Virus record (IMG/VR): IMGVR_UViG_3300019487_000087
Coordinates: 1-27,002 of that record
Reading direction: 5' to 3' (one strand)
Source: a virus
DNA length: 27,002 nt
Shown here: positions 20,638 through 27,002 of the stretch, one piece after another
Layout of the letters: each line of letters starts with the position of its first letter
How positions within the stretch are numbered: the stretch's first letter is position 1
Notes under the pieces: model-generated
The model's input: the letters and a program-made list of their open reading frames with translations, nothing else
What the model was told of the DNA's origin: nothing
Databases searched by the model: none
Position numbers and translations under genes: made by a program

Positions 20638-20855
20638 TGAGCCGATATCCGAATGAAGGCGTAGCCCGGTTCGACCAGCAATTTGCGAAAACAACCGAGG
20701 AGCGTAACAACGAACATTGGCGGCGTCGAGCGCGACAGCGTCAGCGAGCAATCGAGACGCTGGATGGCTCTGCTCCCATCGACTTCGATGAAGTTATGGC
20801 GCGCTTGGGGTGGCGCCGTGAAGACAACGGAAAGGAAAATGAGGATGCGAGTTAA
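20637..20855 (+). CDS. Basic small protein, unknown (72 aa)
   Basis: ATG 20637 shares bases with the preceding TGA (TGATGA). The product is MSRYPNEGVARFDQQ..., with a basic helix EERNNEHWRRRARQRQRAIE and an acidic tail. Its 3' end overlaps the next start. No family is recognised. Confidence 0.55.
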   Translation: MSRYPNEGVARFDQQFAKTTEERNNEHWRRRARQRQRAIETLDGSAPIDFDEVMARLGWRREDNGKENEDAS

Positions 20856-21141
20856 CATCTACGCTGAGGAGATGACAGAGCGCCTGGAAATCATCTCGAA
20901 AGAGATCGACGGCCGCACGTTTACCGGCCTGCGGTTATACCTGGAGTTGCCTGCCACAGTTGGCGGCCGACAATATCGGGGGCCATTCATGCACAGACCC
21001 GGCGACGACGACAGCAGCGCCGTTACATTTTGGGGCAAGCGAGATATGCGGAAGGTTCTCAGACAGGCGCTCGCAATGTTGGACGCTCACTATGAAGGCT
21101 GCCGGCCGGGTGTCATAGAGGAGAAACGGAAAGGAGAATGA
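20845..21141 (+). CDS. Conserved-type phage protein with DDDSSAVTFW motif (98 aa)
   Basis: ATG 20845 is chosen over ATG 20839 because GGAAAGGA lies about 8 bases upstream. The product reads RVNIYAEEMTERLEIISKEI, then GLRLYLELPATVGG and GDDDSSAVTFWG, and ends in a helix for DMRKVLRQALAMLDAHY. The pattern is one I associate with small proteins of Rhizobiales phages. The function is unknown. Confidence 0.65.
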   Translation: MRVNIYAEEMTERLEIISKEIDGRTFTGLRLYLELPATVGGRQYRGPFMHRPGDDDSSAVTFWGKRDMRKVLRQALAMLDAHYEGCRPGVIEEKRKGE

Positions 21142-21143
21142 GG

Positions 21144-21320
21144 ATGGCCTGTAACTGTCCCTTGTGCGGGAACCTGCATGATCGTCCAGCAGCGGCGCCG
21201 AAGACCGCCTCGCCAGCCACGCCGCGGGGCGACCCCGGCGCCTCATTGATCCAGAGAGCGCATGAAGAAGAGCGGGAGAGGATCGCGGATTGGTTATATC
21301 TGATGATGACCCAGACATAG
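21144..21320 (+). CDS. Small Cys-containing protein (58 aa)
   Basis: The chosen ATG 21144 follows AAAGGAGAATGAGG (start ATG 21138 is also possible). The N-terminus CNCPLCG could ligate zinc, followed by a Pro/Ala linker and a helix (AHEEERERIADWLYLMM). The initiation region is an almost exact copy of that at 20828-20847. Confidence 0.55.
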   Translation: MACNCPLCGNLHDRPAAAPKTASPATPRGDPGASLIQRAHEEERERIADWLYLMMTQT

Positions 21321-21365
21321 CGCGTCGCACGCTCGCCGCCGCCATCCGTAAGAATGAGCTGTAAG

Positions 21366-21386
21366 CAACAACAACAACAACAACAA
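21366..21386 (+). repeat. Trinucleotide microsatellite (CAA)7 in a gene leader
   Basis: Seven perfect CAA units lie 14 bases before the ATG at 21400, with only GAAGG between as a possible ribosome binding site. CA-rich unstructured leaders can raise translation; slippage would change spacing but not frame. Confidence 0.65.
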
Positions 21387-21399
21387 CGAAGGCAAAGCC

Positions 21400-21723
21400 A
21401 TGCCACACAACCCACCTGACTTCATCTTAATCCCAGTAGTTCTAGGCCCAGGCAAAACCGTTGACATGTGGCTCCGGGCCGCATCCATCGAGGCCTTCCA
21501 ACCCGCGGGCGGGAATTCAATGGGGGTACGTAGCTACGTGCGCACTAAGTACAGCACAGAATTGATCCCGTCCTTGGAGCCGTGCAGCCGGTTACTGGCA
21601 GCACTACGGGGCGAACAAGCAGAAATAGCTGAAAACATAGTGCTGTTTCCCGCCGGGGCAAACGGCCCACAGGCACGATTCGACGCCCCTTACGATCCCG
21701 ATAACAATGGAGAACCAGCATAA
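21400..21723 (+). CDS. FlbD-like small protein, unknown (107 aa)
   Basis: ATG 21400 follows GAAGG. The product contains ILIPVVLGPGKTVDMWLRAA, SIEAFQPAGGNSMGVRSYV and TELIPSLEPCSRLLAALRGE. The order (substituent strand, position strand, S-I-x-A-x-x-P, G-x-x-S-x-V, E-x-x-x-x-L) recalls FlbD-like proteins often found in phages. The C-terminus is Pro/Asn-rich. The function is unknown. Confidence 0.6.
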   Translation: MPHNPPDFILIPVVLGPGKTVDMWLRAASIEAFQPAGGNSMGVRSYVRTKYSTELIPSLEPCSRLLAALRGEQAEIAENIVLFPAGANGPQARFDAPYDPDNNGEPA

Positions 21724-21914
21724 TGTCTATTACAGAACTCATCATACCAGAATTTGGAACAGGATATGAAAATGCACGATTAGTGCTTAGGGGGAAATAT
21801 TATTATTTCGAATCTGCTGACGATATTGTAGCTATATCCGCGAAATTGCCTGATTATTTGGCAGAGGCCTTTCTTAGGTATATAGAGGAGCATCTAGATG
21901 CCAACTATGAATGA
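21723..21914 (+). CDS. Small AT-rich protein, unknown (63 aa)
   Basis: The start ATG 21723 overlaps the preceding TAA (TAATG). The product (MSITELIIPEFGTGYENARL...) ends in an acidic helix (YLAEAFLRYIEEHLDANYE). Codon use is more AT-rich than the flanks. No family is recognised. Confidence 0.55.
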   Translation: MSITELIIPEFGTGYENARLVLRGKYYYFESADDIVAISAKLPDYLAEAFLRYIEEHLDANYE

Positions 21915-22803
21915 CATGAATACGGCAGGACAAAGAGGCCTACGCATCGCTGCGCTCGGCCGCCCTGGTACGGCCAAGACCGGCGCCCTGGCGGCCCTTG
22001 CCAACGCTGGCTACAAGCTGCGTATTCTGGATTTCGACGGAAACACAGAGCCGTTGTTTCAGTACATTGACAAGCCCAACTGGGGGAACGTAGACATCGC
22101 GATCATGGAAGACAAGCTCGTGGCCGGGCCAGACGGCATCCTGAAGCCCATGGGAGTCCCGACCGCGTTTCGCAATGCTATCAAATACCTCAGCGCGTGG
22201 AAGTATAGTGAGGGTGCGGGCGAGGTGGACCTCGGCTCCATCTACGACTGGGGCAACGACACAGTGCTGGTCGTGGACTCGGGCAGCGGCGTGTCCGCTG
22301 CCGCGATGAACCAAGCCCTTGCCCTACAGGGCCGCACGCAGCTTACCAAGATCGGCCAAGATTGGGGCGTGTCGATGGCGCAGGAGATGGCGTTCTACCA
22401 GCTTATCACCCAAGCCTGCATCAACTGCCACGTCTACGTCACATTCCACACCAAGCTCATGATGCCTGATATGCCTGGCGAGCAGAGTTGGTCGAAGAAC
22501 AAGCCCAGTCCCACGGCACAACAGGCAGCAGACGATCTCAAGATCGCAGTGGCAAACGTGTTCCCTATCAAATGGGTTCCAAATGTGTTGGGTCAGAACA
22601 ATCTCAGCGTTACTGCCTCGCATTTCCCTATCATGTTGTACTTCGATACCGAGGCCAATGGCGATAAGGTAAAGCGCGTAATCCGTACCATACCTGCCGC
22701 CGACGTGGACGTGAAGGTGCCGGCCAAGGGGCTGCCGGCCAAGCTGCCAGTGGAGACTGGGCTGCTGACGATCTTCAACACGCTGCTAGGAAACGGCCGC
22801 TAG
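21898..22803 (+). CDS. Sak4-like recombination ATPase (AAA_24)
   Basis: The product has 301 residues (start ATG 21898; ATG 21907 is also possible). Walker A is GRPGTAKTG (residues 21-29), a P-loop near the N-terminus, and Walker B is DTVLVVDSGSG (121-131). Further motifs are ILDFDGN (43-49) and VYVTFHTKL. This matches AAA_24 (Sak4-like) RecA-fold ATPases that, with a phage SSB, promote single-strand annealing. The next gene is a probable SSB, as is common for this pair. Confidence 0.82.
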   Translation: MPTMNDMNTAGQRGLRIAALGRPGTAKTGALAALANAGYKLRILDFDGNTEPLFQYIDKPNWGNVDIAIMEDKLVAGPDGILKPMGVPTAFRNAIKYLSAWKYSEGAGEVDLGSIYDWGNDTVLVVDSGSGVSAAAMNQALALQGRTQLTKIGQDWGVSMAQEMAFYQLITQACINCHVYVTFHTKLMMPDMPGEQSWSKNKPSPTAQQAADDLKIAVANVFPIKWVPNVLGQNNLSVTASHFPIMLYFDTEANGDKVKRVIRTIPAADVDVKVPAKGLPAKLPVETGLLTIFNTLLGNGR

Positions 22804-22822
22804 GCCGCCAGGATGGCACCTC

Positions 22823-22853
22823 TTGACGGGGGCGGGTGTCATCGCCATATACT
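22823..22853 (+). promoter_or_regulatory. Candidate promoter before the SSB-like gene
   Basis: TTGACG (22823-22828) and TATACT (22848-22853) resemble -35 and -10 elements with a 19-base spacer, slightly longer than the usual 17. It lies in the 83-base gap before the SSB-like gene and could also drive the tRNA. Confidence 0.4.
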
Positions 22854-22886
22854 ACTAGTCCCCGATAACCCAAATGGAGCACATGC

Positions 22887-23360
22887 ATGACTGCATCCAA
22901 CGCCGCCGCGGACTACGACTCCATCCTCAACACCATGATGGACGAGGTCGAAGCGCCGCCCCTGGTGCCGGTTGGCACCTGGGTTCTCAAGGCCGCGTTC
23001 GCTTCTTTCAAGGAAGCCGACAACGCTGAGGACCCGGATATCGTGCTGTTTGGCTACGACCCTGAGTCCGCCGAGGAAGACGTTGACCCAGACGAGGCCG
23101 CCACGGCCGACACTGGCCAGCGTTTGTGGCAGCGGTTCCAGATCAACAAGACCAGCAAGAAGTCTGACCTGTTCCGCATCCGCCAGCACATCGAAAAGCA
23201 CGGCATCGACATGTCGGGCCGGACCCTTGGTCAGGCCCTGGACGCCTTGAACAAGTCCAAGCCTGTAGTCAGGGCGCTTGTTGGCGTCAGAACCTACACC
23301 AACAACATTGGTCAGGTCGTCACGACCAACACGACCAAGAACTTCACGAGCGTAGACTAA
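22887..23360 (+). CDS. Probable single-stranded DNA-binding protein
   Basis: ATG 22887 has ATGGAG upstream. The 157-residue product shows VPVGTWVLKAAFASFKEADN, a strongly acidic stretch (DPESAEEDVDPDEAATADTG, residues about 58-77), a basic helix and LVGVRTYTNNIGQVVTTNTT near the C-terminus. Beta-strand alternation and its place right after a Sak4-like ATPase suit an OB-fold SSB, as phage SSBs pair with Sak4. The acidic segment lies inside the protein, not at the C-terminus as in E. coli SSB. The identification rests mainly on context. Confidence 0.6.
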   Translation: MTASNAAADYDSILNTMMDEVEAPPLVPVGTWVLKAAFASFKEADNAEDPDIVLFGYDPESAEEDVDPDEAATADTGQRLWQRFQINKTSKKSDLFRIRQHIEKHGIDMSGRTLGQALDALNKSKPVVRALVGVRTYTNNIGQVVTTNTTKNFTSVD

Positions 23361-23367
23361 CGCCCAC

Positions 23368-23444
23368 TGCGGGGTGGAGGAGCGGCCGTCCTCGCCAGTC
23401 TCATAAACTGGAAATCGCGGGTTCGAATCCCGCCCCCGCTTCCA
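23368..23444 (+). tRNA. tRNA with CAU anticodon, initiator-like
   Basis: The cloverleaf is complete: acceptor stem 23368-23374/23434-23440, D arm GAGG/CCTC, anticodon stem CCAGT/ACTGG with loop CTCATAA (anticodon CAT at 23402-23404), five-base variable loop, T arm GCGGG/CCCGC with TTCGAAT, and an encoded CCA. The first pair is unpaired (T1 opposite T72), and position 11-24 is A-T. Both are hallmarks of bacterial initiator tRNA, and the 5' part GCGGGGTGGAG equals that of E. coli tRNA-fMet. But the three G-C pairs of the anticodon stem are missing. Confidence 0.9.
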
Positions 23445-23562
23445 ACTAGGGTCGGATGGAGGCTGTTCCCTCGCCACCTACGGTCCAGAATGCGAAACGC
23501 CAAAAGCGTGTAAGCCGAGGTCCTAGGCCGATTGTGGAGCCATCATGGTAGAGGCCCTAACC
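23445..23562 (+). ncRNA. Possible structured RNA between tRNA and terminator
   Basis: No ORF is convincing here. A closing helix TAGGGTC (23447-23453) with GGCCCTA (23553-23559) is followed by A-CCA, like an acceptor end. Inside are GAGG/CCTC and ACGC/GCGT hairpins. No T-arm TTC motif exists and the length (about 117) exceeds a tRNA, so it is not called as one. A tRNA-like or other structured RNA is possible. Confidence 0.35.
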
Positions 23563-23602
23563 AGCGGACACAGCAAGGAACAGGCTGCGTCCGCTCCCTT
23601 TT
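23563..23602 (+). terminator. Rho-independent terminator after the tRNA unit
   Basis: AGCGGACACAGC (23563-23574) pairs with GCTGCGTCCGCT (23584-23595) at 11 of 12 positions around a 9-base loop, then CCCTTTT. It separates the tRNA segment from the next gene, whose ribosome binding site CAGGAG follows directly. Confidence 0.7.
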
Positions 23603-23614
23603 CAGGAGATACTA

Positions 23615-23827
23615 ATGAAAATTATTGACTGCGTATATATCTGCAACGATGGAGTTGGAGAGGTTCAAGGAATGTTTGAGGGTGGAAAGTTACTGGGGGC
23701 GTGGTCCCTGAACGATGGACAGTGGAGCGGGGAGTATTTTGATGGGTTCTTGAAAAAACTGGGAATCCAAGTCCGATATGCTAACGACCGAGAGTTAGAA
23801 GACAAACTGCGTAAAGAATTCCTGTAA
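23615..23827 (+). CDS. Small beta-type protein, unknown (70 aa)
   Basis: AGGAG lies 7 bases before ATG 23615. The product (MKIIDCVYICNDGVGEVQGM...) has short strands and the motif GAWSLNDGQWSGEYFDGFLK, ending in a charged helix. Only one base separates it from the polymerase segment that follows. No family is recognised. Confidence 0.6.
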   Translation: MKIIDCVYICNDGVGEVQGMFEGGKLLGAWSLNDGQWSGEYFDGFLKKLGIQVRYANDRELEDKLRKEFL

Positions 23828-23828
23828 C

Positions 23829-24845
23829 ATGCCCCTCCAACATGTCCCACCCCAATACCCCACCACTGGCACCCGGGCCCACATCGCATTTGTGGGCATG
23901 GCGCCTAGCGACCGTGAACTGGTCACGGGCGTGCCTCTCACGGGACCTAGTGGCCGCGTGTTTGACCAGCTACTTGCTACCGCTAACATTGACCGCGGGC
24001 GCTGTTTGGTCACTAACTTGTTTGATGAACAAGCCCCGAATAACGACATCAGGCCGTGGATCAAAGAGAGCGGCCCGCGGCTAGCCAACAATCTTGAGCG
24101 CTTGCGCACCGAGCTTGCGGCCGCCAGCGCCCCCGTAGCTGTGCCCCTAGGAGCGGACGTGTTGGGTCAATTCACCGGCGTGGATTTGATCAGCAAGGCC
24201 CGTGGCGCGGTGAGCAAGGCAACGATACTGGTGCCCGGGCAGAAGATCGTGCCCACTTATCACCCCGCCCACGTGCTGCGAGAGTGGAAGATGTTCCCAA
24301 TAGTGTCCGCCGATTTTATCAAGGCCGATATGGAGGCGTGGCGGGGGCCCCTGATTGTGCCACCACGTATGGAACTCTGGCTCGAACCTACCCTGGCCGA
24401 TATGCAGTACTTCCGGCAACAATTCCTGGAGCACGCCGACCCTATCAGCATCGACATCGAGACCAGCCCCGCCCGACGGCAGATCACATGCGTTGGCTTT
24501 GGCTCCGGCCCCGACCGTGCCATCACGGTGCCGTTCTGTGACGGGCGCAAGCCGTCGGGGTCGTACTGGCGTACGGTAGAGGAGGAGGTCGCGGCCTGGA
24601 ACTGGGTCCGGGAGGTGTGCGCCATGCCGGCCCGCAAGCTGCTACAGAACGGCACCTACGACGTTTATTACTTGTGGAATACGGTAGGAATTCCTATCCT
24701 TAATTACTGTGAAGACACACGCCTATTACATCACGCATTATACCCTGAGCTCCCGAAGGACCTTGCCTTCATGGGCGCCTGTTATACCGGCCAAGGACCA
24801 TGGAAGTTAATGGGCTTTAACCAGGATGACAAAAGGTTTGGATAA
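23829..24845 (+). CDS. Uracil-DNA glycosylase-like domain fused to partial 3'-5' exonuclease (polymerase part 1)
   Basis: The 338-residue product begins with a UDG-superfamily domain (about 15-170): FVGMAPSDRELVTGVPLTGP (residues 21-40, the G-x-x-P ... G-x-P-x-x-G-P-S-G motif) and PTYHPAHVLR (142-151). The Fe-S cysteines of family 4 are absent. Residues 205-300 carry Exo I ISIDIETS (Asp209, Glu211) and Exo II LLQNGTYDVYYLW (Asn274, Asp278). It then stops just before the Exo III motif, which lies in the second gene (25042-26661). Removing uracil ahead of synthesis is the known role of UDG-polymerase fusions. Codon use becomes AT-rich after about 24660. Confidence 0.82.
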   Translation: MPLQHVPPQYPTTGTRAHIAFVGMAPSDRELVTGVPLTGPSGRVFDQLLATANIDRGRCLVTNLFDEQAPNNDIRPWIKESGPRLANNLERLRTELAAASAPVAVPLGADVLGQFTGVDLISKARGAVSKATILVPGQKIVPTYHPAHVLREWKMFPIVSADFIKADMEAWRGPLIVPPRMELWLEPTLADMQYFRQQFLEHADPISIDIETSPARRQITCVGFGSGPDRAITVPFCDGRKPSGSYWRTVEEEVAAWNWVREVCAMPARKLLQNGTYDVYYLWNTVGIPILNYCEDTRLLHHALYPELPKDLAFMGACYTGQGPWKLMGFNQDDKRFG

Positions 24846-25042
24846 TGAAATGGGGTTATCAGTCTACCAAACAAGACGATAGTCAATGGCACCTATGGTT
24901 TGCTTGGTTTCCTGTACGAATGGAAAACTGCATTTGGTGTTGGGGCGAATGGATAAAACGAAGGTGGGTTCATATACCCCCTTTGGATGCTCAAGGGGCA
25001 TGGAGATATAGAGAATACGAAGATAGCGGCCGAGGATATTAA
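24845..25042 (+). CDS. Small Trp-rich protein between the two polymerase genes (65 aa)
   Basis: Both ends overlap neighbours by one base (TAATG at 24843-24847 and 25040-25044), so its translation is coupled to both. The product is MKWGYQSTKQDDSQWHLWFA with WFPVRMENCIWCWGEWIKRR, a Trp-rich small phage type, and is AT-rich compared with its flanks. No endonuclease motif is visible. It sits exactly in the linker where a normal exonuclease domain would be continuous. Confidence 0.7.
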   Translation: MKWGYQSTKQDDSQWHLWFAWFPVRMENCIWCWGEWIKRRWVHIPPLDAQGAWRYREYEDSGRGY

Positions 25043-26661
25043 TGGCCCACATCCTAACTGCCCACGACCTCCTAACCGCGCCCCCAACCGGCCTGCTCAA
25101 ACACTGGGCCTACAACTCCCTTGACTGCACCGTAACCCGCGGCGTATGGGACGCCCTTCACCCTCGCCTCACCCCCCAAACCGCCCGCACCTACCACTAC
25201 GAGCTTGGCATGCAAGCCCCCGCCATGACCATGATGCAGCGTGGCGTGCTGGTAGATGAAAAAGCCCGCCAGGAGGCCCTTGGCGCTCTTCGCACCGAGG
25301 CCGAAGCCAAGACGGCAAGACTCAACGAGCAACTTGTCTATCTGTGGGACAAGGTTGAGACCACTCCCGGTCCCTGCCCTGGCGGGCTCCCAATGCCCAC
25401 GAAGAAGGAGCCAGGGGCGTTGGCCTCGGCCCGTGCACACCACCTCTGGCCTCGTGGAATCCTGCCCGTCGAGGCCAAGTGTCGCTGTTGTGGCATCCCC
25501 CGCAACCGCATCGCTGCGTTCAACCCCATGTCAGACGATGACGTAGCCCACCTGCTGCATGGCCTGCTAGGTGTTCCAGTGATGCAGAACAAGAAAGGCA
25601 AAGACAGTGTAGATAAAGAAGTTAGAGAACGAATTGGGCGGCGCTATCCTAAGGCAGCTTGGGCGGTGTTATGGATCGACAAGATTAGACGGTTGCGAGA
25701 TCAAGCTTCAGTCCTCAGTAGCACCGTTTCTACCGACGGGCGAATGCGGTCTACATTTGGAGTTGGTGTTGCGGACACGGGCCGGTGGTCGTCGTCTGCA
25801 AATCCATTTGATGAAGGCACCAATCTCCAGAACATAGAAGAACGCCTGCGCTACGTCTTCCGCGCCGACCCGGGCCGTGTTATGTTCTATGCTGACCTCG
25901 AACAAGCGGAGTCCTGTTGTGTCGCATACCTTGCCCAAGACGAAGCCTATATCAATGCACACAAATCCGGCGACGTGCACACCTACGTCTGCCGCCTCAT
26001 ATGGCCCGAGATCGCATGGACTGGGGAGTTGGCAGCGGATAAGAAACTGGCTGAAGAACTACACCCGGATTGGGACAAAGAGCACAGCTACCGATACAAC
26101 TCCAAGCGCATCCAACATGGCTCCAACTACCTTCTCACCGGGATTGGCTTGGCGCGCCTCGCTCGCCTACCACAGCGGATTGGATGCGAGGTCCAGGAGC
26201 GATACTTCGACCAATTCCCTGGCATACGGGTCTGGCAAGCAGGAATTGTGAATCAAGTCCGCTCGTATGGGTTTGTGGTCACACCGTTGGGCCGGCGGCG
26301 GCAGTTGTTTGGCAGGCCATGGGATCAGCACACTTGGAAACAGGCCGTGGCACAAATCCCCCAGTCTATGGTCGCCGATATCCTGTCGTGTGGCTTGTGG
26401 CAGATATGGGATACGATGGACCCCAACGAGGTATGGCTGATGGCACAAGTCCACGATGCGCTGCTGGGTACAGTCGAGGGCGCGTGGGGTACGGCGTCAA
26501 CGACCGAGGCGCTGGACAGTTTGTTGGCCAAGATGCTCGTCCCCGTCACCATCCACGGCCGCGAGATGGTGATCCCAGTGGATTGCAAGTCCGGTGGGAA
26601 TTGGGGGAAGTATAACGACAAAGAACAGAAAGGACGGCTAAATGCCAATGGACTACGATAA
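25042..26661 (+). CDS. Family A DNA polymerase, part 2 (Exo III plus polymerase)
   Basis: The 539-residue product starts with LLKHWAYNSLDCTVTRGVWD (residues 18-37), whose Y-x3-D (Tyr24, Asp28) is the Exo III motif that completes the exonuclease of the upstream gene. Polymerase motifs follow: TGRWSS (246-251) and NLQNIEERLRYVF; motif A FYADLEQAES (Asp285); motif B/O-helix YRYNSKRIQHGSNYLL (350-365); motif C AQVHDALL (His471, Asp472). The usual motif A I-E-L-R is A-E-S-C here. A CxxC element (KCRCCG, residues 146-151) sits in an insertion seen in UDG-linked polymerases. It is the replicative polymerase, probably working as a complex with the first part. Confidence 0.88.
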   Translation: MAHILTAHDLLTAPPTGLLKHWAYNSLDCTVTRGVWDALHPRLTPQTARTYHYELGMQAPAMTMMQRGVLVDEKARQEALGALRTEAEAKTARLNEQLVYLWDKVETTPGPCPGGLPMPTKKEPGALASARAHHLWPRGILPVEAKCRCCGIPRNRIAAFNPMSDDDVAHLLHGLLGVPVMQNKKGKDSVDKEVRERIGRRYPKAAWAVLWIDKIRRLRDQASVLSSTVSTDGRMRSTFGVGVADTGRWSSSANPFDEGTNLQNIEERLRYVFRADPGRVMFYADLEQAESCCVAYLAQDEAYINAHKSGDVHTYVCRLIWPEIAWTGELAADKKLAEELHPDWDKEHSYRYNSKRIQHGSNYLLTGIGLARLARLPQRIGCEVQERYFDQFPGIRVWQAGIVNQVRSYGFVVTPLGRRRQLFGRPWDQHTWKQAVAQIPQSMVADILSCGLWQIWDTMDPNEVWLMAQVHDALLGTVEGAWGTASTTEALDSLLAKMLVPVTIHGREMVIPVDCKSGGNWGKYNDKEQKGRLNANGLR

Positions 26662-26785
26662 AGACGACGGCCGTACAGTTAGATGGTGCGGCCAATGTTA
26701 CCGTTGGATGTACGAAATGTGTAACCCTGACACATGCCCCAACAACCGCCCGTTGGAAGAGGACCCAGATGACCAAACTAGTTGA
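26642..26785 (+). CDS. Small zinc-binding-like protein (47 aa)
   Basis: ATG 26642 lies inside the end of the polymerase gene (20-base overlap), with AAAGGA upstream. The product contains RWCGQCYRWMYEMCNPDTCP, a C-x2-C ... C-x4-C arrangement able to bind zinc, and an acidic tail. Its 3' end overlaps the next gene. Confidence 0.6.
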   Translation: MPMDYDKDDGRTVRWCGQCYRWMYEMCNPDTCPNNRPLEEDPDDQTS

Positions 26786-27002
26786 CTGCTCTTTCCGGCT
26801 ACCTGAGCGTGGCGGCATGGCGGACCTAGCCCGCCTTGTAAACCGAGTACGGGATGCCTATATTAAGGATGTGCCCCCCGCTGCCACCTACGAAATCATC
26901 TGCTTCCCAGACATCGGCTTGTTGCGCTTCCGGTCCCCAGGTCGGTCACCGGCCTCTGTGATCGACCGCGCCTACGACCCCACCCTTAAACCGGAGTACA
27001 CC
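26769..27002 (+). CDS. Partial unknown protein at the right edge
   Basis: The frame from ATG 26769 stays open to the window end, giving 78 codons. The product reads MTKLVDCSFRLPERGGMADL, then a helix RLVNRVRDAYIKDV and a strand YEIICFPDIGLLRFRS. It overlaps the preceding gene by 17 bases, in keeping with the operon. The rest of the gene lies outside the window. Confidence 0.65.
   Translation, partial: MTKLVDCSFRLPERGGMADLARLVNRVRDAYIKDVPPAATYEIICFPDIGLLRFRSPGRSPASVIDRAYDPTLKPEYT

Noticed and set aside
23368-23444. tRNA as an attachment site for integration
   Set aside because: No integrase gene is visible in the window and the tRNA is complete, lying inside a phage operon.
22839-23477. 212-codon minus-strand ORF over the SSB-like gene and tRNA
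   Set aside because: It runs through a complete tRNA and mirrors a well-placed plus-strand gene with a ribosome binding site.
23447-23563. Second tRNA gene after the CAU tRNA
   Set aside because: A 7-bp closing helix and A-CCA are present, but the T arm is missing and the length is over 110 bases.
24845-25042. Group I intron or intein between the polymerase parts
   Set aside because: The 200-base insert is short for a group I intron, shows no intein blocks, and encodes a coupled small ORF with its own start and stop, so a split gene is simpler.
1-27002. CRISPR array
   Set aside because: No set of regularly spaced direct repeats of 25-40 bases is seen; only microsatellites and inverted repeats occur.

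Overview
The window is part of a tailed double-stranded DNA phage genome (Caudoviricetes, GC-rich). No integrase, host housekeeping gene or rRNA is visible. Several small proteins resemble types I associate with phages of Alphaproteobacteria or Rhizobiales. That host guess is inference only, and the taxon cannot be fixed from the sequence alone.

Layout. Two gene blocks diverge from a long region without convincing genes (about 8253-9629). Leftward (minus strand, 8252 to 1) is the virion and packaging module: a zinc-finger-like protein, two unknowns in the usual small-terminase position, a large terminase whose Walker A is interrupted by an intein with a homing-endonuclease domain, a coiled-coil protein, three or four fibre, decoration or spike-base type proteins, the portal, a DUF6496-like small protein, two small unknowns and the start of a probable scaffold protein. 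Genes are packed with ATGA, TAATG or GTGA overlaps, which suggests one translationally coupled operon. A candidate sigma70-type promoter lies just upstream of it (8275-8303).

Rightward (plus strand, 9630 to 27002) is the early/replication module. First come small unknowns and a three-enzyme locus: a HAD phosphatase of the RNA-repair-associated type, a PEP-synthase-like protein with remnants of an ATP-grasp tail and a swivelling phospho-histidine domain, and a dual-specificity-phosphatase-like protein. Next are a RepA/KaiC-like helicase ATPase, a degenerate HNH-like protein, a calcineurin-like phosphoesterase and a secreted protein. Then follow a Cas4/AddB-like nuclease with an Fe-S cysteine set, many small zinc-ribbon or beta-type proteins, a Sak4-like recombination ATPase, a probable ssDNA-binding protein, an initiator-like tRNA(CAU) and a structured RNA with a terminator. 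Last comes a family A DNA polymerase split over two genes: uracil-DNA glycosylase plus Exo I/II in one, Exo III plus polymerase in the other, with a 65-codon gene between them.

How it works together. The right arm supplies helicase, recombination ATPase, SSB, nuclease and a two-piece polymerase for replication and recombination. The left arm builds the head and packages DNA. The HAD/PEP-synthase-like/phosphatase locus is the best candidate for an undescribed system; the context suggests nucleotide or RNA phosphate chemistry, but this is inference. The most notable molecular oddities are the split polymerase, the apparent class 3 intein in the terminase P-loop and the initiator-like tRNA.
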